Below are positions 16,983 through 25,477 of a stretch of 37,507 nucleotides of DNA, one piece after another. Position numbers and translations under genes: made by a program. The number at the start of each line of letters is the position of its first letter. The stretch's first letter is position 1. The notes beneath the pieces were generated by a model. That model made no database searches. It worked only from the letters and a program-made list of their open reading frames with translations, and was not told the origin of the DNA. The stretch spans positions 1 through 37,507 of the forward strand of contig CAJTZE010000033.1 in assembly GCA_910584265.1 (NCBI GenBank). The letters are read 5' to 3'. This DNA is from an uncultured Dorea sp. Its GTDB lineage: Bacteria; Bacillota; Clostridia; Lachnospirales; Lachnospiraceae.

Positions 16983-17244
16983 AAAAGCCCTTCATCCCGC
17001 AAGAGACGAAAAGGCTTGATTTCCGTGGTACCACTCTTATTCACGCGGCTAAGCCGCGTGCACTCGCTGCTTCTATAACGGGAAGTCCCGCTGCCAGCTC
17101 ATAAACCTTCTATACTTCTATTCACCGACAGAACTCCGAGGCGAGTTGGGAGATTACGCTTCTGCCTTGCACCACCCGGCAGTTCTCTGAAAACGATAGG
17201 CTCTTACTACTCCTCTTCTCTGTTTTTCTCTATTTTCTTAGATA
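16983..17244 (-). ncRNA. T-box leader controlling leuS
   Basis: The transcript starts near 17244 and contains GAGGAGTAGTAAGAG (stem I base), an apical stem-loop with GGTGGT, and the T-box sequence AGAGTGGTACCACGG (17037-17023), close to the consensus AGGGTGGNACCGCGG. The terminator stem AAGCC..GGGCTT followed by TTTTT ends at about 16983. The T-box can pair with an upstream strand of that terminator, as in the known antiterminator switch. CUC triplets fit a leucine specifier, but the exact specifier loop was not settled by eye. Binding of uncharged tRNA-Leu would allow leuS transcription. Confidence 0.93.
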
Positions 17245-17250
17245 CGCATT

Positions 17251-17279
17251 ATTATAAGTAGAAACAGAGAAGAAGTCAA
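17251..17279 (-). promoter_or_regulatory. leuS promoter
   Basis: Minus-strand TTGACT and TATAAT with ideal 17-bp spacing, directly before the T-box leader. Confidence 0.85.
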
Positions 17280-17362
17280 GCAGTTTCGCCGATTCGTTAC
17301 GATTGTCCAGCGCATTCCTGACCCGCCGATTCCAACCCATCTGCAATTAATTCTTTTTTTAG

Positions 17363-17391
17363 TTGTCCCGCATGTCTCTTTCGTGTATAAT
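17363..17391 (+). promoter_or_regulatory. promoter of the small P-loop gene
   Basis: TTGTCC and TATAAT with 17-bp spacing and TG directly before the -10. It gives a leader of about 55 nt. Confidence 0.7.
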
Positions 17392-17453
17392 GGACTTATA
17401 GAATTTGAGCGGTAAAGTTACTCAAAAATATCTACATAAAGGAGTTGTTTCCA

Positions 17454-17876
17454 ATGGTAAATTTATTAACAGGCCCAAAAGGCAGCGGAAAGACACAGAA
17501 GATGATGGATCTTGCCAACGAGCAGGTAAAGGCCTGCAAGGGTAATCTTGTATTTTTAAAGAACAGCCACCGCGATACAAGGAATGTAGGCTTTTCCATT
17601 CGCGTGGTATGTATGGACGACTATCCGGCAATTACAAACACAGACGGTTATATCGGCTTCTTATATGGAATGTACAGTGCAAATCATGATTTAGAATGCG
17701 TATTTATCGACGGTCTTATGAAGCAGACAGAATTTAGTCTGGAGAAGATACCGGTATTTGTTGCAAGGTTAAAGCAGCTCTCTGCCGAGTGCGGTGTTGA
17801 TTTCTATGTAAGCCTCAGCGCAAAGCAGGAAGAACTGACTGACGAGGCATTCCAGGGCTGTAATTTTATAGCTTAA
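17454..17876 (+). CDS. small P-loop nucleotide-binding protein, function unknown
   Basis: Cytoplasmic protein of 140 residues. ATG 17454 is used because AAAGGAG lies nine bases upstream; TTG 17445 is a weaker option. The N-terminus is a complete Walker A motif (LTGPKGSGKTQ, Lys13-Thr14), and ECVFIDGLM is a likely Walker B strand. There is no kinase lid, helicase or ABC signature, and the fold would be very short for a AAA protein. It has its own promoter and terminator. It reads like a conserved Clostridia hypothetical ATP-binding protein; no partner gene is nearby. Confidence 0.8.
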   Translation: MVNLLTGPKGSGKTQKMMDLANEQVKACKGNLVFLKNSHRDTRNVGFSIRVVCMDDYPAITNTDGYIGFLYGMYSANHDLECVFIDGLMKQTEFSLEKIPVFVARLKQLSAECGVDFYVSLSAKQEELTDEAFQGCNFIA

Positions 17877-17929
17877 TATGCCGCAAGAGATTCCCGCAGG
17901 ATATTTCTGTTGCAAATCATCACAAAACA

Positions 17930-17970
17930 GAACCCCTCAGAGCAGCTCATCAGCTCCGAGGGGTTCTTTG
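17930..17970 (+). terminator. terminator of the P-loop gene
   Basis: GAACCCCTC / GAGGGGTTC 9-bp stem with a partly paired 19-nt loop and a CTTTG tail. It can also serve the converging AEC gene. Confidence 0.8.
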
Positions 17971-18008
17971 TATCTTCTTTTCCTGCCCTCAGTGTACTTA
18001 AGATATAC

Positions 18009-18944
18009 TTAGCACAGGCTTTCATATAATAGCACGATCAGCGGCATACTGATAATACAGAATATCACCGACATCACATTAATCACGCTGGCATATCTGG
18101 CATCCCCGTCATAAATCTGCGTGATCTGTGTCACCATTACCGCCGCAGGAGCACTGGCCGCCAGAAGGGACACCAACAGAATATTCTCAGCATCCGCATG
18201 AATACCCGTCCGAACTACAGACGCAAACAACACTGCGACGATTACCGGAAATATAACCAGCCGGAACGCACTGATCAGATACGGACGCTTCCGCGTAAAC
18301 ACCCACCTCAGATCCATATTTCCAATCAGCATCCCCACCACCAGCATACTGACCGGACCAATCGCACCGCCAAACCCATCAACCGCGCTCTCCAGCACCT
18401 TCGGAATCCGGATTCCGGTGAGAAACAATACAAGTCCGATGACAATTGCTATGATATTAGGATTCAGAATAATATCTTTCAGACGGCCGCTTCCTTTCCC
18501 GCCGCTTAGAAGAGACCGCATATGCGTCCATGTCAGGATCGTTGAAACCATCATATAAGCACAGGTATAAAAAACCCATTCCTCTCCCATTACAAAAGAC
18601 ACCAGCGGTACGATCAGATTCCCGCAGTTGGAATAAATCATAGACGCGCATTCAATCGGCGTCAAATGCAGCGGCCTGACCAGCAGGCGGCATCCTGTCG
18701 TAAATATAAGCTGTGCCGCCACAGCAGCTGCCGCCGCCAGCGCCATCCCTTTCAGCTTCTCTGCCGTAAAATCTATCTGAAACGACTTAATGATCACACA
18801 GGGCGACAGCACATAGGCAGTCAGCCAGGAAATAACCTTACTGTCATCCTCTCTCAATATCTCATATCTCACGATCAGCAGGCCGGCAAATGCAACCAGA
18901 AAAAGAACCCCGATCTGCCCGGCCAGCAGTATACTTAATCTCAT
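18009..18944 (-). CDS. AEC-family auxin-efflux-carrier-like transporter
   Basis: Integral membrane protein of 311 residues with about ten hydrophobic segments in two halves, as in the AEC (auxin efflux carrier) family, whose bacterial members move malate, malonate or other organic anions. Recognisable pieces are the N-terminal GLLIVRYEILREDDSKVISWLTAYV-like repeat unit and MIYSNCGNLIVPLV, with the conserved Asn-containing break in the helix. The C-terminal half has the matching LLAASAPAAVMVTQI. It follows the 534-residue gene by 84 bp on the same strand; the gap holds a small hairpin but no T run, so co-transcription is possible. The ligand is unknown. Confidence 0.9.
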   Translation of the reverse strand: MRLSILLAGQIGVLFLVAFAGLLIVRYEILREDDSKVISWLTAYVLSPCVIIKSFQIDFTAEKLKGMALAAAAAVAAQLIFTTGCRLLVRPLHLTPIECASMIYSNCGNLIVPLVSFVMGEEWVFYTCAYMMVSTILTWTHMRSLLSGGKGSGRLKDIILNPNIIAIVIGLVLFLTGIRIPKVLESAVDGFGGAIGPVSMLVVGMLIGNMDLRWVFTRKRPYLISAFRLVIFPVIVAVLFASVVRTGIHADAENILLVSLLAASAPAAVMVTQITQIYDGDARYASVINVMSVIFCIISMPLIVLLYESLC

Positions 18945-19028
18945 GTAACTTCACTCTCATCCCTAACAGCCAGACAGTCCAGTCTTTCAACTGAACTGTC
19001 CGGCATCTGTCTTATCTGCTTCTTTGAA

Positions 19029-20633
19029 TTATTTTACTTCTTTTACTGATAATACTATATTCGTCTCATCTCCCTCTTTATATTCCAGGGTAATTTCCTG
19101 TCCCGCATCATACCGGATAATATCGATATAATCTGCCACAGGCACGTCAAATATAGCATCCGAGCCTTCTACCATCAGATAATAATGGGAATTGCCATCG
19201 ATAACACTCTGGGCAATCTTTTCAATCCTGCCCGTAATGGACAGCACCTCTCTGGTATCCTCCGCAGTTTCCTTAATTCCATTAGTATATAAAAGCTTCA
19301 GATAACTCTCCTCGCACTCGCTGACCGTATCACCGATTGCCACGATCTGATACTTCTGGACATTTACCAGCGCATATTTCTTAACCAGACCCGCATCATC
19401 CTTCAGGGCAATAAAATATGTGGGCTCATCCTGAAGGTTCAAAAGCAGCGGGAAGGTAGCTGTATAATGGAGATTCTGTACCTGTCCTTCCGCAGACTCC
19501 ATCGCCGCCGCCTCGGTTGCTCCTTCCACCTCATAATACTTTGTTTCCATGGTACGCTGGTTTGACAGCATAAATCCCACATTGGACTGGTCGCCATTTA
19601 CCGAAGTGACACCTGTATACATCCATACATCATCATCCAGAGCCAGATAGTTATAGCCTGAGGTAGTCCGCAGACAGTCTCTCTGTCCTAATACACTGTT
19701 CAGGAAGCCATGCTTTAAGGTTCCGTAATAGTCAAACAGATCCACCAGAAGGTCTGCGGAATATGCACGGTCAATCCACTGAGGCGCCTCATCAATCTCA
19801 TAAGCCTCGCATTCTCCCGTCACCGCATTACAGAGTACCACCTTTCCTACTGTCTCCCCGCCAAACAGCCCGATATTAAACTTCTTCACCGGTGCGATCC
19901 AGTACGGTACACCGTCATCGTCAATCTCAAAGCTCAGGGTCCCAAATATATAAGTAGGATATTGAAACCTCAGATGCCGGTAAATATTGCGGTTCAGATA
20001 CTCGCTGGCAGAATATTTGATCCCCTCCTCCAGCTTCACCAGCTCCGTATTCTGGCTGGCCATATCAATACGGATATACGCAGGAATCCCCTCCGACTGA
20101 TTCGTGATCCACTTGATAAAGCTTGCATATTTTAACGGTGTCACCCGCACCGGCCGCTCCTTATAATTGATCTGGCTGTAAATATCATCGGCCTCAAACT
20201 GGGATACCATATCTACCATGCTTCCCATCTTCCGGTCTCCAAGAATTTCCGCTGTATCCTTATCCAGAAGAGGCACCTTATCAAACGAGATCTCCTCCAC
20301 ATCATCTGCGAAGTTTCCTTCTTTCACAGTCATCAGCTTCTGATACTTCTTAGCATTCACGATCGGAGAAGATAAGATGCTTCCAATCACATAGACCACT
20401 CCAATCGCAAGCAGAAGCCCGATCAGCGCTCTTGCCGTCTTCGATTCCCGGATCTCCTGCGGCCGCATCCTCTTGCGGACGATATACCATGCCAGTATTA
20501 CCACAACAAAGCCCAGGATAAAAAACCACGTATCCGAAGAGTGAATATTAATCGCAGGCAGGGAAACATAATAATACAGGCCTGCCAGAATCACCAGTAC
20601 AATTGCAATCGTAACCTTTTTGGTTGTTTTCAT
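19029..20633 (-). CDS. conserved membrane-anchored protein of unknown function
   Basis: Protein of 534 residues beginning at ATG 20633 after AAAGGA. The first 100 residues form three membrane helices (about 8-26, 34-51 and 68-88) with an RKRMRPQEIRESK loop. The remaining 430 residues are hydrophilic, contain many beta-type segments and probably lie outside the cell. The last 65 residues (SITGRIEKIAQSV to IVLSVKEVK) look like a small beta-barrel such as an OB-type fold, and the stretch before (VNVQKYQIVAIGDTVSECEE) resembles PepSY-like units. No catalytic motif was recognised. It has its own promoter, so it is separate from the sugar-acid operon. Confidence 0.75.
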   Translation of the reverse strand: MKTTKKVTIAIVLVILAGLYYYVSLPAINIHSSDTWFFILGFVVVILAWYIVRKRMRPQEIRESKTARALIGLLLAIGVVYVIGSILSSPIVNAKKYQKLMTVKEGNFADDVEEISFDKVPLLDKDTAEILGDRKMGSMVDMVSQFEADDIYSQINYKERPVRVTPLKYASFIKWITNQSEGIPAYIRIDMASQNTELVKLEEGIKYSASEYLNRNIYRHLRFQYPTYIFGTLSFEIDDDGVPYWIAPVKKFNIGLFGGETVGKVVLCNAVTGECEAYEIDEAPQWIDRAYSADLLVDLFDYYGTLKHGFLNSVLGQRDCLRTTSGYNYLALDDDVWMYTGVTSVNGDQSNVGFMLSNQRTMETKYYEVEGATEAAAMESAEGQVQNLHYTATFPLLLNLQDEPTYFIALKDDAGLVKKYALVNVQKYQIVAIGDTVSECEESYLKLLYTNGIKETAEDTREVLSITGRIEKIAQSVIDGNSHYYLMVEGSDAIFDVPVADYIDIIRYDAGQEITLEYKEGDETNIVLSVKEVK

Positions 20634-20687
20634 TTTCCATTTGTCCTTTCATAGAGCATAATTTCATTGCTGCTTAATTTTCATAGC

Positions 20688-20716
20688 ATTATAACACTTT
20701 TATCCCGCCTCTTCAA
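20688..20716 (-). promoter_or_regulatory. promoter of the 534-residue membrane protein gene
   Basis: Minus-strand TTGAAG and TATAAT with 17-bp spacing, about 55 bp before the ATG. Confidence 0.65.
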
Positions 20717-20742
20717 GGCATAGCAGCAATACAGACACGGAA

Positions 20743-20766
20743 GCTGTACACATGAGGCTGTACACA
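20743..20766. repeat. pair of 10-bp direct repeats upstream of a promoter
   Basis: GCTGTACACA occurs at 20743-20752 and 20757-20766, a 14-bp period. On the minus strand the pair lies about 27-50 bp upstream of the -35 box at 20711-20716, a place where activators bind. No known consensus was recognised. Confidence 0.5.
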
Positions 20767-20779
20767 ATTAATATACGAC

Positions 20780-20812
20780 AGCCGCAGTCCGGGATCTGCC
20801 CAGACTGCAGCT
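20780..20812 (-). terminator. hairpin after the sugar-acid operon
   Basis: AGCcGCAGTC / GACTGCaGCT pair with one mismatch around a 13-nt loop, 26 bp after the last kinase gene. No T run follows on the minus strand, so it is only a candidate terminator. Confidence 0.35.
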
Positions 20813-20838
20813 AAGGAAGCGCTGATTATATTTCGGGA

Positions 20839-21873
20839 TTATCTTCTTATATCATAATTCATATTCATCAGATTTTTAATCGTCTGCACATCATCCGTTA
20901 TATTACCATCTCCATGAATGGTGTGCTTGATCACACTGCTTGCAACGGCAAAATTCACTGTATCCTCCGGCGGATAATTTTTCATCATAGCATAAATCAA
21001 TCCGCCGGCAAATGCATCCCCGCCGCCCACACGATCCAGAATATGAAATGTATGGGTTTTGCTTTCGCAGGTTTTTCCCTGATACCACATATATGCCTTC
21101 AGGCTGTTTTCACTTCCGCTGTGGGCATAGCGCACATGCCTGGCAATACACTTTATATTAGGATACTGTGAGATAAACTCCCGGAAGACCGCATCCTGCT
21201 GTTCCATACTTGGATGAAACGGAATACCCTCCTTACAATCCGTTCCGTCCGGTCCGGGAAGGTGGTATGGCTCAATCCCCAGCAATACATCCACATACGG
21301 CAGGCATCTGGTGCAGTAATCCCTCGCCTCCTCCCAGCTCCAGAGAGTACTTCGGAAATTACCGTCAAAGCTTACCGTTATATCCATTTTCCGGGCAGCC
21401 TCCAGACACCGCAGGATCAGCTTCCGGGGGCCTTCCCCCAGCGCCGGTGTGATTCCAGACAGATGAAGCCAGTCATATCCCGATAGCAGCGCTTCCACAT
21501 CAACCTTGGAAAAATCATATTCCGTCATTGCGCTGTGCTTCCGGTCATAAATCACCTTGCTGGCGCGGATTCCGTACCCCGTCTCCAAAAAATAGGTTCC
21601 CAGCCGGTGAGTAGGCACTTCTTCCTTTGACACATGTATCACCGGTGTACAATGCACATCATTGCTCCGCAACATCCGGACCGCGCTCTTGCCAAGACTA
21701 TTATCCGGCACTACCGTAAAGAATGTACTGTCTATTCCCAGATTAGCCAGAGCCAGGGCAATATTCGCCTCGCTTCCGCCATAGCTCGCCTGAAAGCTGC
21801 CCGCCATACGTATTTTTCCATAATCAGGCGGCGTCAGCCGGAGAAGCACCTCTCCAATTGTAATAAATTTCAT
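20839..21873 (-). CDS. PfkB-family sugar kinase, second copy (2-keto-3-deoxygluconate kinase-like)
   Basis: Cytoplasmic carbohydrate kinase of 344 residues. The N-terminal family signature (GSFQASYGGSEANIALALA) and the C-terminal signature RVGGGDAFAGG with catalytic Asp286 are complete, so it should be active. ATG 21873 follows AAGGAG. In this operon the expected reaction is phosphorylation of 2-keto-3-deoxygluconate at carbon 6 to give KDPG, the substrate of the aldolase two genes upstream. Another PfkB kinase lies 36 bp ahead; the two share the overall plan but differ widely in sequence, so they may use different sugar acids or one may act on a related keto-sugar. Confidence 0.88.
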   Translation of the reverse strand: MKFITIGEVLLRLTPPDYGKIRMAGSFQASYGGSEANIALALANLGIDSTFFTVVPDNSLGKSAVRMLRSNDVHCTPVIHVSKEEVPTHRLGTYFLETGYGIRASKVIYDRKHSAMTEYDFSKVDVEALLSGYDWLHLSGITPALGEGPRKLILRCLEAARKMDITVSFDGNFRSTLWSWEEARDYCTRCLPYVDVLLGIEPYHLPGPDGTDCKEGIPFHPSMEQQDAVFREFISQYPNIKCIARHVRYAHSGSENSLKAYMWYQGKTCESKTHTFHILDRVGGGDAFAGGLIYAMMKNYPPEDTVNFAVASSVIKHTIHGDGNITDDVQTIKNLMNMNYDIRR

Positions 21874-21909
21874 GGCTTATACTCCTTCTGTCTACTTTTC
21901 ATATAGTTA

Positions 21910-23001
21910 TCAGCGCTGTACCCGGGCTCCTGCGCCGCCCATAATGGCTTCAACCTCTTTTCTGCTTGCCATCGTGGTGTCTCCGGGCGTCGTCATTGCC
22001 AGAGCTCCGTGAGCCGCTCCATAATTCACCGCTGTTTCAGCATCTCCTGTAGTCATCAAGCCGTAAATCAGCCCCGATGCAAAGGAATCTCCGCCGCCCA
22101 CGCGGTCTAAGATCTCAAGGCCCTTGTAATCCTTAGCCTTGTATATTTCGCCGTCTGCCCAGCAGATTGCGCTCCAGTCATTGACCGTTGCCGTCTTTAC
22201 TGTCCGCAGCGTAGTAGCCACAGCCTTAAAATTCGGATATGCCGCAGCCGCCTCATTGATCATCTTACGGTAACCGTCCAGATTCAGTTCCTTCAGATTC
22301 TCATCATTTCCCTCAATCTCAAAACCAAGACAGGCCGTGAAGTCCTCCTCGTTTCCAATCATCACATCCACATATTCCGCAATTTCCTTATTGATCTCCT
22401 GTGCCTTTGCCTGACCGCCGATGGCGCTCCACATAGACGGACGGTAATTCAAATCGTAGGAAACGATAGTGCCGTATTTTTTCGCAGTCTTAATTGCCGC
22501 AAGCACCGTCTCGCAGGACTGCTCGGAGAGCGCCGCATAGATACCGCCGGTGTGCAGCCAGCGCACTCCCAGCTCTCCAAAAATATATTCAAAATCAAAA
22601 TCCTCCGGCGACGCTTTGGAAATCGCAGTGTTTGCCCGGTCAGAGCAGCCCACTGCACCCCGGATGCCGTAGCCGCGTTCGGTAAAATTAATCCCGTTCC
22701 GGCAGACTCTTCCGATTCCATCCGTCTTCATCCATTTAATCAGAGAGGTATCCACTCCGCCCTGAAGAATGAAGTCTTCCATCAGCATTCCCACTTCATT
22801 ATCCGCAAAGGCAGTAAGAATGGCAGTATTCATGCCAAAGCACCTGCGCAGCCCTCTTACCACATTGTATTCGCCGCCGCCCTCCCAGGCACGGAAGCTT
22901 CTTGCCGTACGGATACGGCCCTCCCCCGGGTCAAGCCGGAGCATGACCTCTCCGAGGGATACTGCGTCATATTTACATTCATTACCGGGTCTTAAATTCA
23001 T
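21910..23001 (-). CDS. PfkB-family sugar kinase, first copy (2-keto-3-deoxygluconate kinase-like)
   Basis: Cytoplasmic kinase of 363 residues. ATG 23001 is chosen because GGAGG lies eight bases upstream; ATG 23007 is too close to it. The sugar-binding N-terminal segment is present (FRAWEGGGEYNVVRGLRR, with Gly-rich GGGEYN) and the ATP site has RVGGGDSFASG with the catalytic Asp at 305. It lies 16 bp after the KDPG aldolase gene, the usual place for a KDG kinase, and is followed by a second kinase. KDG kinase is the best guess from context; fructokinase-type activity is not excluded. Confidence 0.88.
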   Translation of the reverse strand: MNLRPGNECKYDAVSLGEVMLRLDPGEGRIRTARSFRAWEGGGEYNVVRGLRRCFGMNTAILTAFADNEVGMLMEDFILQGGVDTSLIKWMKTDGIGRVCRNGINFTERGYGIRGAVGCSDRANTAISKASPEDFDFEYIFGELGVRWLHTGGIYAALSEQSCETVLAAIKTAKKYGTIVSYDLNYRPSMWSAIGGQAKAQEINKEIAEYVDVMIGNEEDFTACLGFEIEGNDENLKELNLDGYRKMINEAAAAYPNFKAVATTLRTVKTATVNDWSAICWADGEIYKAKDYKGLEILDRVGGGDSFASGLIYGLMTTGDAETAVNYGAAHGALAMTTPGDTTMASRKEVEAIMGGAGARVQR

Positions 23002-23017
23002 CTTCATTTCCTCCTAC

Positions 23018-23653
23018 TTAATCCCGTCCGCGGATTTCCTTCACAAGCGCCGCCGCTTCCCTTGTCATTTCACAGATTTTGTCAAACTCTCCTGCTTTGA
23101 TCAGATCTCCCTTAACCATCCAGCTTCCGCCGCAGCACAGAATTTTGTCACAGCTTAAATACTCCTTCAGATTCTTTGCGCTCACTCCGCCTGTAGGCAT
23201 GAATTTTAACATGGTATAAGGCGCCGCCAGCGCTTTAATAGTAGACACGCCCCCAAACTGCTCTGCCGGAAAGAATTTCACAACCTTAAGTCCCCTTTTT
23301 ACTGCCTGAGCCGCCTCTGACGGAGTAATGCATCCCGGAAATACAGGGATCTTACGCTCGATACAGTAATCCACGATCTCCGGGTCAAATCCGGGACTGA
23401 CGATAAATTTTGCCCCGGCCCGGACCGCGCAGTCCGCCTGCTCCGTTGTAAGCACGGTACCTGCACCCACCAGCATCTCCGGAAAATTCTCCGCCATTTT
23501 ACGAATTGATTCTTCCGCCGCAGCTGTGCGGAATGTAACCTCCGCACAGGGCAGTCCTCCTTTGATCAAAGCTTCTGCCAGCGGCAGGGCATCCTCTGCA
23601 TTCTCCAGTACAACAACCGGCATTACGCCAAACTTTTCCAGCATCTTTTCCAT
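23018..23653 (-). CDS. eda: KDPG aldolase (2-keto-3-deoxy-6-phosphogluconate aldolase)
   Basis: Class I aldolase that splits 2-keto-3-deoxy-6-phosphogluconate into pyruvate and glyceraldehyde 3-phosphate. ATG 23653 is chosen because AGGAG lies nine bases upstream; ATG 23662 touches it. The resulting 211 residues equal the usual length. The catalytic Glu38 (AEVTFRT) and the Schiff-base Lys126 (VVKFFPAE) are present, as is the phosphate-binding MPTGGVSAKNL. It lies 18 bp after the dehydratase and 16 bp before the first kinase. Some homologues also act on 4-hydroxy-2-oxoglutarate. Confidence 0.95.
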   Translation of the reverse strand: MEKMLEKFGVMPVVVLENAEDALPLAEALIKGGLPCAEVTFRTAAAEESIRKMAENFPEMLVGAGTVLTTEQADCAVRAGAKFIVSPGFDPEIVDYCIERKIPVFPGCITPSEAAQAVKRGLKVVKFFPAEQFGGVSTIKALAAPYTMLKFMPTGGVSAKNLKEYLSCDKILCCGGSWMVKGDLIKAGEFDKICEMTREAAALVKEIRGRD

Positions 23654-23671
23654 GATTCCCATCTCCTAATC

Positions 23672-25423
23672 TTATTTGTCATATTCCAAATAGGCGCCCT
23701 TCATCGGACTTGCCGCCAGCTCGCTGAACAGACGCAATACACCCTTCTGATACTTTGGCGGGCGCGGCTTCCAGCCTTTCCTTCTCTCAGCAAGCACCTC
23801 GTCAATCTCTTCCATAGACTTCCGTTCGCCTGCAACTCCGACAATATTCAGCTTCCGCTCAAATACATCAATCTCTATCAGATCCCCTTCTTCAACCAGC
23901 GCAATCGGCCCGCCGTCAACAGCCTCCGGACTGCAGTGTCCGATTACCGGTCCTGTAGATGCGCCCGAAAAACGGCCGTCAGTAATCAGCGCAATGCTGC
24001 GCCCCAGCTCCTTGTCGCTGCTGATCGCCTCTGAGGTATAGAACATCTCTGGCATTCCGCTTCCCCTTGGTCCTTCGTAGCGGATAAATACCGCATCCCC
24101 TTTTTTAACCTTGTGCTTTAACACCGCATCCAGACATTCTTCCTCACTGTCAAAGGGCCTAGCCCGAAGAACCGCCTTGTACATCTCCGGCGGGCAGGCT
24201 GTATGCTTGATCACAGCCCCCTCCGGTGCAAGGTTTCCCTTCAGTACCGCCACGCTTCCATTGGTTCCGATTGCCTGATCGTAAGGACGGATAATGTCCT
24301 CCTTCGTCACATTCACCCCGTAACGCTTATTAAAATCCTCCAGCCAGCGGCTACATTTCTCATAGAATCCATTTTCCTTCAGCTCTTTCAGATTCTCTCC
24401 CAGTGTCTTTCCGGTCACCGTCATAGCATCCAGATGCAGATGCTCCCTGATCTCCTCCATAATTGCCGGCACACCGCCTGCATAGTAGAACACCTCAGCA
24501 GGCCAGCGCCCTGCCGGACGGATATCCAGCAGATAGTGTGCGCCCCGGTGCAGCCTGTCAAAGGTATCTCCGGTAATCTCAATACCAAATTCATGTGCCA
24601 GCGCCGGAAGATGCAGCAGGCTGTTGGTGCTGCCGGAAATGGCGGCATGAACCAGAATCGCATTCTCAAAGCTCTCCATCGTCACAATATCGCTCGGCTT
24701 CATACCCGGCATCGTTGCAAGCCTCACAGCCTGCTGTCCAGCCCTGTACGCATATGCCTTAAGGTCCGGGCTCACTGCTGGCATCAGGGCGCTTCCCGGA
24801 AGCGCAAGGCCAAGCGCCTCTGCCATAATCTGCATTGTAGAAGCTGTTCCGATAAATGAGCAGGCGCCGCAGCTAGGGCAGGCATTGCATTTCGCCCAAT
24901 CCAGCTCCTTCTCATCAATCTCCCCCCGCTCATACTGCGCACTGTACATGCCCAGCTGCTCAAGCGTCAGCATCTGCGGGCCTGCATTCATAGTTCCTCC
25001 CGGCACTACCACTGCCGGAATATCCACTCTGGCAAGCCCCATCAGATTCGCCGGCATTCCCTTATCACAGCTGGCAAGATACACTCCGCCGTCAAAGGGT
25101 GTTGCATTTGCATGGATCTCTATCATATTCGCTATCATTTCCCGGCTTGCAAGGCTGTAATTAATTCCGTCTGTCCCCTGACTCTCGCCGTCACAGATAT
25201 CTGTAGCAAAATATCTTGCTCCATAGCCGCCCGCGGCCGCCACGCCCTTCCGTACCTCTTCTACCAATTCATCCAGATGTCCGCTTCCCGGATGGCTGTC
25301 GCCAAATGTACTTTCAATCATAATCTGGGGTTTCGCAAGATCCTCCGGCTTCCATCCGGTCCCGATACGGAGCGGATCAAGCTCCGGCGCAAGCTTACGC
25401 ATTTCCTGACTAACTAATTTCAT
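23672..25423 (-). CDS. IlvD/Edd-family sugar-acid dehydratase
   Basis: Iron-sulphur dehydratase of 583 residues. ATG 25423 follows AGGAGG by six bases. Its length and neighbours fit aldonate dehydratases (gluconate, galactonate or xylonate type) that remove water to give 2-keto-3-deoxy acids, not branched-chain synthesis, since no ilv genes are near. Cys119 (LASCDKGMPANLMG) and the cluster Cys179/182/185/188 (CNACPSCGACSFIGTA) are visible. The N-terminal cluster cysteine, usually in TPCNxHL, seems replaced by SHPGSGHL (43-50); Cys77 in DICDGES may take its place. The C-terminal GRFSGASTGPVIGH motif is intact. The exact substrate cannot be read from sequence. Confidence 0.9.
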   Translation of the reverse strand: MKLVSQEMRKLAPELDPLRIGTGWKPEDLAKPQIMIESTFGDSHPGSGHLDELVEEVRKGVAAAGGYGARYFATDICDGESQGTDGINYSLASREMIANMIEIHANATPFDGGVYLASCDKGMPANLMGLARVDIPAVVVPGGTMNAGPQMLTLEQLGMYSAQYERGEIDEKELDWAKCNACPSCGACSFIGTASTMQIMAEALGLALPGSALMPAVSPDLKAYAYRAGQQAVRLATMPGMKPSDIVTMESFENAILVHAAISGSTNSLLHLPALAHEFGIEITGDTFDRLHRGAHYLLDIRPAGRWPAEVFYYAGGVPAIMEEIREHLHLDAMTVTGKTLGENLKELKENGFYEKCSRWLEDFNKRYGVNVTKEDIIRPYDQAIGTNGSVAVLKGNLAPEGAVIKHTACPPEMYKAVLRARPFDSEEECLDAVLKHKVKKGDAVFIRYEGPRGSGMPEMFYTSEAISSDKELGRSIALITDGRFSGASTGPVIGHCSPEAVDGGPIALVEEGDLIEIDVFERKLNIVGVAGERKSMEEIDEVLAERRKGWKPRPPKYQKGVLRLFSELAASPMKGAYLEYDK

Positions 25424-25477
25424 ACTATTCCTCCTGTTCCCGTTTCTTATACAATGCAAAGACTGCTTTCTTGTCTC

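Noticed and set aside
18975..19001. Hairpin GACAGTcCAGT / ACTGaACTGTC between the 534-residue gene and the AEC gene
   Set aside because: One mismatch and no T run on the minus strand; not a supported terminator.
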